Shown here: positions 16,997 through 24,555 of the stretch, in pieces
Layout: each line of letters starts with the position of its first letter
How positions within the stretch are numbered: position 1 is the stretch's first letter
Origin: Pseudonocardia sp. 73-21
Lineage (GTDB): Bacteria > Actinomycetota > Actinomycetes > Mycobacteriales > Pseudonocardiaceae
Length of the DNA: 64,000 nucleotides
NCBI RefSeq assembly: GCF_001899645.1
Contig: NZ_MKVV01000071.1
Location: 1-64,000 of the forward strand
Direction of reading: 5' to 3'
Made by a program: the position numbers and the translations under genes
Notes under the pieces: model-generated
Told to the model about the DNA's origin: nothing
The model's database searches: none
What the model saw: the letters and a program-made list of their open reading frames with translations, nothing else

Positions 16997-18104
16997 GGAA
17001 TCCCCCCGCCACGCGCGTCGGCGCCGACCCGGATGCGCGCTCGGCGACCGGGACGAAGTCGAAGTCGTATCCGAAGGCCCGTGGCCCGACCGCCTTGAGC
17101 CCGTCGGCGGTGATCCAGACGGCCGGAGAGTCGAACGCCACGATCTCGACCCGCTGGCCGTAACGGATCATCTCCGTGACGATCCCGTGGCCGGTGTGGA
17201 CGTCGAGCAGCGTGATGATGTCCGGGACGGTCGCGAGCGGCTCGCCGTCCTCGATCACCACGAGGTTCTCGTTCTGGAACTCCAGCCGGAACAGCCGGCC
17301 CTTGTCGTCGCCGAGGCCGTCGATGAGCGCCGAGCCACGGACGAACCCGCCGCTGGTCCGCCGCTCGATGTCGATCACCTTGCCCTGCCCCAGCCGCACC
17401 ATCGGGGCCACCTCGGCGATCGCCGCGAGCGGATCGTCCCCGCCGCCCAGGATCGCCTCCCCCATGCGGATCGCGCGGGTCACCGTGCCCGAGATCGCCG
17501 GGCGCCGGGCCTGGCCGACCGTCATCGGATAGAGCCCGCCGCACGCGGAGCCGCCCATCGCCGCCACGGCGTTGCGCACGAGCTTCTCCAGCCAGATGTT
17601 GTCGCGGGTGGTGAAGACGATGGTCTGCAGCCGTTCGTCGGTGATCACCGCGGGCGAGCCCGGCATCCCGTACAGGTGCGGGGTCAGCATCTGCAGCTCC
17701 GGGAACGCCCGGCCCATGAAGTCCGCGTCGAGCAGCGGCAGACCCGCGTAGGCCGCCCAGGCCACGGGCAGCACCCCGTTGATGCCACCCATCTCGAAGG
17801 GCATCACCGCGGCCACCGGCCGGCCGAACTGCTGCTCGTAGCTCTCGCGGATGACCCGGCCCTCGGCACCGTTGGGGATCTTCTCCATCATCACCGTGGG
17901 GGCGCCGATCATTCCGCAGGGCATGATCAGGTCGTCGTCGTCGAAGCCGTCGAGCGGCCGCACCTCGACGGGCCCGAGCTCCCGGATCGCCACCATCGCC
18001 ATCAGCTCGCCGATTCGCGGGTCCCCACCGCCACCGCCCGCGAACACCGTGCAGCCGACGGAGAGGGCGGGCAGGTCGTCCGGGCTGATGTGGGTGGCCG
18101 TCAC
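16989..18104 (-). CDS. DUF917 family protein (S-methyl-thiohydantoin-desulfurase-type)
   Basis: GTG 18104 overlaps the stop of the monooxygenase gene and gives 371 residues. Family marks are 'VFAGGGGGDPRIGELM' near 20, 'IMPCGMIGAPTVMMEKIP' near 63 and 'GGINGVLPVAWAAYAGLPLLD' (positions about 107-127). DUF917 proteins typically sit beside HyuA-like genes. The Pfam name S-Me-THD comes from a thiohydantoin desulfurase of ergothioneine breakdown (recalled, not checked). Here it may act on a hydantoin-like ring produced by the hydroxylases. Confidence 0.8.
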   Translation of the reverse strand: MTATHISPDDLPALSVGCTVFAGGGGGDPRIGELMAMVAIRELGPVEVRPLDGFDDDDLIMPCGMIGAPTVMMEKIPNGAEGRVIRESYEQQFGRPVAAVMPFEMGGINGVLPVAWAAYAGLPLLDADFMGRAFPELQMLTPHLYGMPGSPAVITDERLQTIVFTTRDNIWLEKLVRNAVAAMGGSACGGLYPMTVGQARRPAISGTVTRAIRMGEAILGGGDDPLAAIAEVAPMVRLGQGKVIDIERRTSGGFVRGSALIDGLGDDKGRLFRLEFQNENLVVIEDGEPLATVPDIITLLDVHTGHGIVTEMIRYGQRVEIVAFDSPAVWITADGLKAVGPRAFGYDFDFVPVAERASGSAPTRVAGGFRA

Positions 18105-19099
18105 CGGCTCAGCCTGGGGAGCACGTCGGCCGCGATCAGCCGCAGCTGGGCCTCGGTCGCGTCCGCGGGCTGCGGCGAGAGAACGACGCTGTCGGCCCCG
18201 GCGGCCCAGTACTGCTCGATCCGGGCGGCGGCCTCGTCGGGCCCGCCGGAGATCGCCAGGACGTCGATCCACTCCTCCGGCATGCCGTCGAGCAGCGCCT
18301 GATAGCCGCCCGCGGCGATCAGCTCCGCGATGGTTTCGTTGATGCCGATGGAGCCGGTGAGGGGCGTCGGGCCGACAGCCTCCAGGTAGAACGCGAGCGA
18401 CTCCTTGACCGCGGCCCTGGCCGAGTCCCGGTCCCGGCCGACCGAGGTCAGGACGTAGGTGGGCACGCTGAACGTGCCGCTGCGACCGGCCTCGCTCCTA
18501 CCCTTCTCGCCGAGCGACCGCGCCCAGCTGACGTACTCCGTGGGGGCGAGCACGGACAGCACGTTGCCGTCGGCGATCCGCCCGGCCAGCTCGCAGCCCC
18601 TGGCACCGATCACGCCCAGGTAGAGCGGCACCTCGGTGGCCGGCGGGTGGAACAGCGACACATCGCGGAACGTGAAGTACTCACCCTCGACGGTGTAGGG
18701 CTCGCGGCTCGTCAGGAGCGTACGGATGCCGGTGACCGCCTCGGTCAAGGCGCGCATCGGGGACCTCGGGGTGAGTCCCATCTGCCGTACCCAGGCCGGG
18801 ACGCCGTGACCGATCCCGGGCAGGAAACGGCCCGGGTACGCCCGGTCCAGCGAGGCGATCTCCATCGCGGCGGCGGCCGGGTGGCGAGCGACGCAGGAGA
18901 CGACACCGACACCCACCCTGACCCGGGTGGTGGCGGCGAGCACCTGCGCGGCGGCGGTCAGTCCGCCGTAGAAGAAGTAGTCCTCAGCGAGCCAGACCTC
19001 GTCGAAGCCGAGCTCTTCGCACAGGGCGGCAAGCTCCGGCAGACGTTCCGGAGCGGTGGTGCTGAGCAGCAGGATCCCGAGCCGACGGATGTCCGTCAC
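18101..19099 (-). CDS. Luciferase-like (LLM class) flavin or F420-dependent oxidoreductase
   Basis: GTG 19099 follows AGGGGAGG, giving 332 residues; the upstream extension has no ribosome site. The fold signs are 'RLGILLLS' at the start, 'GFDEVWLAEDYFFYGGL' near 30, 'RVRVGVGVVSCVARHPAA' near 60 and 'YPGRFLPGIGHG' near 93. This is the pattern of bacterial luciferase-like monooxygenases and of F420-dependent reductases such as Mer. Cofactor (FMN or F420) cannot be settled by eye. It is the first gene of the catabolic operon, next to the PucR operators. Confidence 0.85.
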   Translation of the reverse strand: MTDIRRLGILLLSTTAPERLPELAALCEELGFDEVWLAEDYFFYGGLTAAAQVLAATTRVRVGVGVVSCVARHPAAAAMEIASLDRAYPGRFLPGIGHGVPAWVRQMGLTPRSPMRALTEAVTGIRTLLTSREPYTVEGEYFTFRDVSLFHPPATEVPLYLGVIGARGCELAGRIADGNVLSVLAPTEYVSWARSLGEKGRSEAGRSGTFSVPTYVLTSVGRDRDSARAAVKESLAFYLEAVGPTPLTGSIGINETIAELIAAGGYQALLDGMPEEWIDVLAISGGPDEAAARIEQYWAAGADSVVLSPQPADATEAQLRLIAADVLPRLSR

Positions 19100-19164
19100 G
19101 AGCCTCCCCTTTCTCGGCGAATGCTTCCGTCTCGAAGCTAGTTGCCCGGGGCGCGGTCGAGCCA

Positions 19165-19179
19165 TGTGCGATCGGCACA
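19165..19179. promoter_or_regulatory. Palindromic operator 1, between PucR gene and operon
   Basis: TGTGCGATCGGCACA is an inverted repeat (TGTGC N5 GCACA). It differs by two central bases from the site at 19196-19210, 31 bp away centre to centre (three helical turns). It probably binds the PucR-type regulator. Confidence 0.65.
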
Positions 19180-19195
19180 GCATCAGCGGGTTGAT

Positions 19196-19210
19196 TGTGC
19201 GGCCGGCACA
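19196..19210. promoter_or_regulatory. Palindromic operator 2, just before the PucR gene
   Basis: TGTGCGGCCGGCACA ends 14 bases before the PucR ATG. It is a near copy of operator 1 on the same face of the helix. The position suggests autoregulation as well as control of the minus-strand operon. Confidence 0.65.
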
Positions 19211-19224
19211 GGTCAGGGTGAGCC

Positions 19225-20763
19225 ATGATCCGGCTCACCGTCTCCGATGCGCTCGACGAACTGGAACGGCGCACACCCGGGCTGGCCGAGCTCGTCGTCG
19301 GGTCACCCGACCGGGAGGTCCGGGCCGCCTGGCTCGCCGAGGACCTGCGCGATCTCGGCGACTGCCCGCCGGGGTCGCTGGTGATCCTGAGCCGCACCGC
19401 ATCGAGCGAGGCCCAGGGCTACAAGCTCGACGTGGCGCTGCGCCGGTTGCGCGGCGTCGCGGGTCTCGTCCTGCAGTCCGACGCGCCGAAGCCCTCCCTC
19501 AGCGCACTCGCACTGGCCCGCCGCGAGGACCTGCCGCTGATCCGGCTGACCCGCGCCACCGACGTCACAGCGGTGCTCACCGTCGTCGTCCGGATGCTCG
19601 ACACACAGGTCCCGACGCTGCTGGAGCGGGCCGTTCGCGTGTGCGACGAGGTCGACCGCCTGGAGACCCACGACATCGACGGCGAGGAGCTGCTGGTGCG
19701 CTCCGGCGCAGCCGAGCTGTTCGGGCTCGCACTCGGCACCCGCGATCCCCGGCTCGTCGGCATCCCCGCGGTACTCACCGACCGCGGTGGGCACTGGCTC
19801 CAGCGCACCCCGACGGTCGTGGCCGAGGACTCGCTGGCCCAGCTCGCGATGTGGCGGATCGCGGCGGCCATGACGCGCCACGCCACCGAGGCCGACCGCG
19901 CCGAGCAGCTCTCCCTGCTCTCGGCGGGCGAGTTGCTCAACCAGCTGCTCGACACGGCGACCGAGGACAGCGGCCCGCTGCTCCGGCGGGCCGCGGCGAT
20001 CGGCATCCACGTGGAGACGTGGAACCAGGTGGTCGACGTGGAGTTCGCGAACCTGCTCGCCGTGGCGCAGGACGACCCGGTCACCGCCTACCACTATTCC
20101 CAGACGCTGAGCCGGGTGGCGGCACAGACCGCGGCGCAGCAGGACGGGAGCTGGACCATGGCGCCACGGGCGGGCGGGGTCCTGCTGCTGCGCAACCGCA
20201 ACCATCCTGACGGCCCGGCTGGCTTGCGGAGACTGCGGTCCGCCGCGCAGACCGTCCTCGACCGTGTCGTGCAGACGTTCCCCGCGGTGCGGGTGCTGTG
20301 CGGCATCGGCGGCGCGCACGAGGGGCTGGCGGGCCTGCAGGCCTCCCGGGCCGAGGCGGACTCCGCGCTCCAGAGCGCCCGGCTCCGCGGCGCCTTCGAC
20401 GAACCCGTGCTCTTCGACGCGCCTGGGCTGAGCCGGCTGCTGGTGGAGTGGTACTCGTCGAGCTCGGTGCGGCAGAGCATCGAGGACCTGCTCGCACCGC
20501 TGAACGCGCTCAGCCCGGCGAAGCAGCAGGAGTACAGCACCACGCTGCGGGTCTACCTGGAGACCAACCGGTCCGTCGGACGTACGGCGGCACAACTCTA
20601 CCTGCACCGCAACACCGTGGCGTACCGGATCACGAAGGTCCTCGACGTGCTCGGTATCGACCTCGACGATCCCAACCAGTTCCTCGCCGTCTACCTCGCC
20701 TGCTACGCCCAGTCCATGCCCCGCGGCGCACGCACGGCCCACCGCGGCACCGACTCTGGTTGA
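19225..20763 (+). CDS. PucR family transcriptional regulator
   Basis: The 512-residue protein has a PucR-type N-terminal domain (about 1-130: TVSDALDELE, 'VVGSPDREVRAAWL'), a central GGDEF-like region (about 290-400) and a C-terminal PucR helix-turn-helix ('TNRSVGRTAAQLYLHRNTV', about 450-468, then 'AYRITKVLDVLGI'). PucR members usually control use of purines, allantoin or other N-compounds in response to a pathway metabolite. It is transcribed away from the ten-gene catabolic operon and shares its 125-bp promoter region with two palindromes. Confidence 0.88.
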   Translation: MIRLTVSDALDELERRTPGLAELVVGSPDREVRAAWLAEDLRDLGDCPPGSLVILSRTASSEAQGYKLDVALRRLRGVAGLVLQSDAPKPSLSALALARREDLPLIRLTRATDVTAVLTVVVRMLDTQVPTLLERAVRVCDEVDRLETHDIDGEELLVRSGAAELFGLALGTRDPRLVGIPAVLTDRGGHWLQRTPTVVAEDSLAQLAMWRIAAAMTRHATEADRAEQLSLLSAGELLNQLLDTATEDSGPLLRRAAAIGIHVETWNQVVDVEFANLLAVAQDDPVTAYHYSQTLSRVAAQTAAQQDGSWTMAPRAGGVLLLRNRNHPDGPAGLRRLRSAAQTVLDRVVQTFPAVRVLCGIGGAHEGLAGLQASRAEADSALQSARLRGAFDEPVLFDAPGLSRLLVEWYSSSSVRQSIEDLLAPLNALSPAKQQEYSTTLRVYLETNRSVGRTAAQLYLHRNTVAYRITKVLDVLGIDLDDPNQFLAVYLACYAQSMPRGARTAHRGTDSG

Positions 20764-20852
20764 CGACATCGTTCCCACCGAGTGCACGTCCGGTGTATCC
20801 GGCGAACAGTGGGTACCGGGAAGCCGCCAAAGCGAACAACACAGACGCCGCG

Positions 20853-21244
20853 ATGACGGGGCACCGCAAAGCCACCCCGCGCCGCCTGACCGCCGAGGAA
20901 CGCCGGCCCTGCTCGCCTACGTCGACGCCGACAAAATCGCCATCCGCGCGGACCTCCCGGACCTGATCCGCTTCGTGCTCGGCTCCGGCCTCCGCGTCGA
21001 CGAGATCTGCGCCGTGCGCGGGATGGACGTCGACCTCGACGGCATCCCGGTCGTCGACCAGAACGACATGCGCCTGGTCCCGGTGGTCGCGGTCCGCCCG
21101 GCGTCAGGCGCAGGGCAACCCGGCCGTCGCCCGCGTGCTCACGCTGATCGACACCCTCGACACCCGCTGCCAGACCGCGCCCGTCCCGACCGGAACGGCA
21201 TTCCCACCGACCAGCTGACGCGTTCCGGGGACATCGGCCCCTGA
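20853..21244 (+). pseudogene. Tyrosine recombinase (integrase) remnant
   Basis: The region reads TPRRLTAEERR in one frame. It then shifts to LAYVDADKIAIRADLPDLIR and 'FVLGSGLRVDEICAVRGMDVDLDGIPVV' (near 20925-21050), the start of the catalytic domain of actinobacterial phage-type integrases. Later pieces are again in another frame. The Arg-His-x-x-Arg and Tyr catalytic motifs are missing. It is a decayed mobile-element gene at the right edge of the catabolic block. Confidence 0.65.
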
Positions 21245-21250
21245 TCACAC

Positions 21251-21415
21251 TCAGGAGCGGCGGAACAACCGCCGCCACATACCGCCCGAGCCCGACGTCG
21301 GTGCGCAGCTGCAACGCTGTGATGCCGGCACCCCGGCCAGGACCTGCTCGACGTGCTGCCCGCACCCGCGGTAGGTGGCCTTGCCGCAGTTCCGGCACGT
21401 CGCCCGCTGACACAT
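21251..21415 (-). CDS. Small Cys-rich protein of the sulfur locus
   Basis: ATG 21415 lies five bases after GGAGG; an upstream ATG (21427) lacks a site. The 54 residues start MCQRATCRNCGKATYRGCGQ and contain six Cys (CQRATC, CGKATYRGCG, CSC) and a His, probably a zinc or iron knuckle. Similar short Cys-Gly-Lys proteins are common in actinobacteria, but the function is unknown. It is divergent from the rhodanese gene and shares the operator region at 21448-21544, so it is likely coregulated with the sulfur genes. Confidence 0.65.
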   Translation of the reverse strand: MCQRATCRNCGKATYRGCGQHVEQVLAGVPASQRCSCAPTSGSGGMWRRLFRRS

Positions 21416-21447
21416 GTGAACCTCCATCGTTCGGCGAGAGTCCCAAT

Positions 21448-21463
21448 ATACCCTATGGGGTAT
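21448..21463. promoter_or_regulatory. CsoR/CstR-like operator 1
   Basis: ATACCCTATGGGGTAT has perfect ATACCC/GGGTAT half-sites around four bases. CsoR-family repressors (copper CsoR, persulfide-sensing CstR) bind such C-run/G-run palindromes. It is nearest the small Cys-rich gene. Confidence 0.6.
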
Positions 21464-21484
21464 CATGTGGCGTCCGTCACACTG

Positions 21485-21500
21485 ATACCCCCTAGGGCAT
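21485..21500. promoter_or_regulatory. CsoR/CstR-like operator 2
   Basis: ATACCCCCTAGGGCAT is an imperfect member of the same 16-bp palindrome family, 37 bp from operator 1. Confidence 0.5.
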
Positions 21501-21528
21501 CAATGAGCCGCCTTCCTCGTTGCCGCAG

Positions 21529-21544
21529 ATACCCCAGGGGGTAC
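21529..21544. promoter_or_regulatory. CsoR/CstR-like operator 3
   Basis: ATACCCCAGGGGGTAC is 22 bases before the rhodanese ATG, where binding would block transcription of the sulfur operon. Confidence 0.6.
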
Positions 21545-21565
21545 ATCCGACGGAGAGGTTCAGAG

Positions 21566-21898
21566 ATGTTGCCGGAGATCGATCAGCAGCAGTTGGCCCA
21601 GGTGCGTGCGGCCGCCGCCGTGGTGGTGGTGGACGTGCGGGAGGCCGAGGAGTACCGCGCCGGCCACGTGCCCGGCGCTCGGCTGATACCGCTGAAGGTG
21701 CTGGGCGCGCGGATGCACGAGGTGCCCCGGGACACCCCGGTGTACGTGGTCTGCCAGTCCGGTGGTCGCAGCGCCCAGGCCACGCGGATGCTGCTCGGAG
21801 CGGGCATCCGGGCCGTGAACGTCCGGGGTGGCACCGCAGCCTGGATCCAGGACGGACAGCCGGTCGAGCGCGGCATCGGGACCGAGGCGACACGATGA
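21566..21898 (+). CDS. Single-domain rhodanese sulfurtransferase
   Basis: The 110-residue protein holds one rhodanese domain with 'VVDVREAEEYRAGHVPGA' near 20-37 and the active loop VCQSGGRS, whose Cys would carry the persulfide. It transfers sulfane sulfur between small carriers in the cytoplasm. It is the first gene of a coupled operon: its TGA overlaps the ATG of the metallo-beta-lactamase/rhodanese gene. Confidence 0.9.
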   Translation: MLPEIDQQQLAQVRAAAAVVVVDVREAEEYRAGHVPGARLIPLKVLGARMHEVPRDTPVYVVCQSGGRSAQATRMLLGAGIRAVNVRGGTAAWIQDGQPVERGIGTEATR

Positions 21899-23268
21899 TC
21901 GAGATCCTGACGATCGAGACCACCGGGCTGGGTGATCGCAGCTACCTGGCCCACGACGGGCGGGTCGCACTCGTGGTCGATCCCCAGCGCGACATCGACC
22001 GGGTCCTGGCCGTCGCCGCCGACGCCGGCGTGACGATCACCCACGTGTTCGAGACCCATATCCACAACGACTACGTCACCGGCGGGCTCGCCCTCGCCCG
22101 GGCCACCGGAGCCGCCTACCTCCTCAGCGCCGACGACGACGTGGCCTTCGAGCGCACCGGCCTGCACGACGGGGACGTCGTGACCATCAGCCCGGACATG
22201 GCCGTGAAGGCGCTGCACACCCCCGGCCACACCCACACCCACCTGTCCTATGCACTGCTCGACGCGGCAGCCGATCCGATCGCGGTGTTCAGCGGGGGCT
22301 CCCTCCTGTTCGGTGCCACCGGCCGCCCGGACCTCCTCGGGCCCGACCACACCGACACCCTCGTGCACGCCCAGTGGCACTCCGCCCGCCGTCTCGCCAC
22401 CGAACTGCCCGACGCCGCGACCCTGCACCCGACCCACGGGTTCGGCAGCTTCTGCTCGGCGAGCGCGACGGCGAGCGGCACAGCGGGCACCGTCGGGGAC
22501 GAGACCCGCGCCAATCCCGCACTCACCCTGGACGAGGAGCACTACGTCCGCGACCTGCTCGCCGGGCTCGACGCCTTCCCCGCCTACTACGCCCACATGG
22601 CCCCGGCCAACAGCGCCGGCCCCGACACCCCGGACCTCACCCCGCCCGCCGTGGCCGACGCGGGCGAGCTGCGCCGACGCATCGACGCCGGCGAGTGGGT
22701 CGTGGACCTGCGCGACGGCACCGCGTTCGCCGCCGGGCACGTCGCCGGCAGCATCAACGTCGGTCTCACCGGGCAGTTCGTCACCTACCTCGGTTGGCTG
22801 ATCCCCTGGGGCACCCCGATCACCCTGCTCGGCGACACCGCCGTCCAGGTGGCCGACGCCCAGCGCGAGCTCGTCCGGGTCGGCATCGACCGGCCCGCCG
22901 CGATGGCCACCGGCGGCCCCACCGACTGGACCGGCACACCGGTGTCGTTCCGTCGCGCCACGTTCACCGATCTCGCCGCCGTGCTCGCCGCCGGCGACGA
23001 CCCGGCCGTGCTCGACGTCCGCCGCACCCCCGAACGGGCCACGGCCGCGATCGCCGGATCGGTGCACATCCCGATCCACGAGATCCTCACCCGGCTCGAC
23101 GAGATCCCCGCCGGACCGGTGTGGGTGCACTGCGCAGGCGGCTACCGCGCGAGCATCGTCGCCTCCCTGCTGCACGCCCGCGGCCACGACGTCGTCGCCG
23201 TCGACGACGACTTCACACAGGCCGTCGCCGCCGGGCTCACGGCGACCACCGACCGGGCCGCGGCATGA
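21895..23268 (+). CDS. Persulfide-dioxygenase-like MBL-fold protein with two rhodanese domains
   Basis: The 457-residue protein has an N-terminal metallo-beta-lactamase domain (about 1-235) with 'ETHIHNDYVTGG' and 'HTPGHTHTH', the ETHE1/BLH-type iron site. A rhodanese domain at about 255-350 follows; its loop reads 'ITLLGDTAVQ' and has no Cys. A second, at about 360-450, has 'VHCAGGYRAS' with the active Cys. It probably oxidises glutathione- or mycothiol-type persulfide to sulfite, with the second domain delivering or releasing sulfur. Sulfite could leave through the next gene product. Confidence 0.88.
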   Translation: MIEILTIETTGLGDRSYLAHDGRVALVVDPQRDIDRVLAVAADAGVTITHVFETHIHNDYVTGGLALARATGAAYLLSADDDVAFERTGLHDGDVVTISPDMAVKALHTPGHTHTHLSYALLDAAADPIAVFSGGSLLFGATGRPDLLGPDHTDTLVHAQWHSARRLATELPDAATLHPTHGFGSFCSASATASGTAGTVGDETRANPALTLDEEHYVRDLLAGLDAFPAYYAHMAPANSAGPDTPDLTPPAVADAGELRRRIDAGEWVVDLRDGTAFAAGHVAGSINVGLTGQFVTYLGWLIPWGTPITLLGDTAVQVADAQRELVRVGIDRPAAMATGGPTDWTGTPVSFRRATFTDLAAVLAAGDDPAVLDVRRTPERATAAIAGSVHIPIHEILTRLDEIPAGPVWVHCAGGYRASIVASLLHARGHDVVAVDDDFTQAVAAGLTATTDRAAA

Positions 23269-24140
23269 GCGTCATGACCGTCGCCCTCGTCGCCCTGCTC
23301 GCCGTGCTGGTCGGGGTCACCCTCGGCCTGCTCGGCGGGGGCGGTTCGATCCTGATGGTCCCGCTGCTGGTCTACGTCGCCGGCGTGCCCACCGGCAGCG
23401 CGATCACGACGTCGTTGTTCGTCGTCGGCGTCACCTCGCTCGCCGGGCTGATCCCCCACCTCCGCCGCGGCACCGTGCAGTGGCGCACCGGCCTGGTGTT
23501 CGGCGCCGCGGCCATGGCCGGTGCTTTCGCCGGCGGACTGGTCGGCGGGCATCTGCCCGGTCCCGTCCTGCTGGGCGGCTTCGCAGTCATGATGATCGCC
23601 ACCGCCGTCGCGATGCTCCGCGGCCGCCGCGCCGGCTCCGTAGCCGTCCCCGCCCGTTCCCCGGTCCGCACACTGCTCACCGGCGCGGCCGTGGGAGCCG
23701 TCGCCGGGCTGGTCGGAGCGGGCGGCGGGTTCCTGGTCGTGCCGGCACTCGCACTGCTGGGCGGGCTCGCCATGCCCGCCGCCATCGGCACCTCCCTGCT
23801 GGTCATCGCTCTGCAGTCGGCAGCCGGGTTCACCGGGCACCTGGGTGCAGCGGCCCTGGACTGGCCGCTGACCCTCACCGTGACGGGTGCCGCCGTGGTG
23901 GGCGCCCTGATCGGAGCGCACTACGCGGCACGGGTCCCCGCCGCGGCCCTACGCCGGGCGTTCGGCTGGTTCGTCCTCGCCATGGGCACGTTCGTCCTGC
24001 TCCAGCAGCTGCCGGCAGCCGCGCTCCTGCCCGCCGGGACCGCAGTGGGAGCCCTCGCCGTCGCAGCCGCCGGCTGCGCACTGATCTCGCCACGGTGCCC
24101 GCTGCGCTCCATCGGACACACGGCGGCGGGAGTACCGTGA
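23265..24140 (+). CDS. TauE/SafE family sulfite/anion exporter
   Basis: The 291-residue integral membrane protein has about eight hydrophobic helices in two similar halves. Both halves carry the Gly-rich helix of the family: 'GLLGGGGSILMVPLLVY' near 20 and 'GLVGAGGGFLVVPALALLGG' (positions about 145-164). The ATG overlaps the stop of the dioxygenase gene. In this setting sulfite or another sulfur oxyanion is the likely cargo. Confidence 0.88.
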   Translation: MSVMTVALVALLAVLVGVTLGLLGGGGSILMVPLLVYVAGVPTGSAITTSLFVVGVTSLAGLIPHLRRGTVQWRTGLVFGAAAMAGAFAGGLVGGHLPGPVLLGGFAVMMIATAVAMLRGRRAGSVAVPARSPVRTLLTGAAVGAVAGLVGAGGGFLVVPALALLGGLAMPAAIGTSLLVIALQSAAGFTGHLGAAALDWPLTLTVTGAAVVGALIGAHYAARVPAAALRRAFGWFVLAMGTFVLLQQLPAAALLPAGTAVGALAVAAAGCALISPRCPLRSIGHTAAGVP

Positions 24141-24238
24141 CAGCCACCAACGGCTACCCCCACGCCGAGCTCGCCGCCGTCGCCAGGGACGCCTCCACGC
24201 GCCTGCCCGCCGCACTCGACTCCCTGGCCCAGGACTGA
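24137..24238 (+). CDS. Possible 33-residue protein coupled to TauE
   Basis: GTG 24137 overlaps the TauE stop (GTGA) and opens a short frame, MTATNGYPHAELAAVARDAS and onward to TGA 24236. It has no membrane segment or Cys. It may be a real micropeptide or the start of a lost gene. Confidence 0.3.
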   Translation: MTATNGYPHAELAAVARDASTRLPAALDSLAQD

Positions 24239-24336
24239 GGTCCTCCGGCCCGGCAGGAGAGGGCGAGGGCCCCTCGTCCTCCCGACGCGGGACGACGACC
24301 GTCGAACCCCTTACAGACCGGAAGGACCGCACCACC

Positions 24337-24555
24337 ATGATGGGTACAACAGCGATGAGCTGGTTCTGGATCTGGCCGACCCTCGTCGTCGTCGGGCTCG
24401 CACTGCTCGGCTACCTCGCCTACCGGATGGTCCAGAGCCGAGGTTCCGGACGCCCGGCCGTCCCGAACCGGTCGGCCCGCCAGATACTCGACGAACGCCT
24501 CGCGCGCGGCGAGATCGACGCCGACGACTACCGCCGTCGAGCCGACCTCCTGTGA
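24337..24555 (+). CDS. Small membrane protein with SHOCT domain
   Basis: The 72 residues have one membrane helix (about 8-31, 'FWIWPTLVVVGLALLGYLAY') and a C-terminal SHOCT motif, ARQILDERLARGEIDADDYR, close to the membrane. GGAAGGA lies ten bases before the ATG. The stop overlaps the GTG of the multicopper oxidase gene, so the two are coupled. SHOCT domains are often oligomerisation tails, but the exact role is unknown. Confidence 0.75.
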   Translation: MMGTTAMSWFWIWPTLVVVGLALLGYLAYRMVQSRGSGRPAVPNRSARQILDERLARGEIDADDYRRRADLL

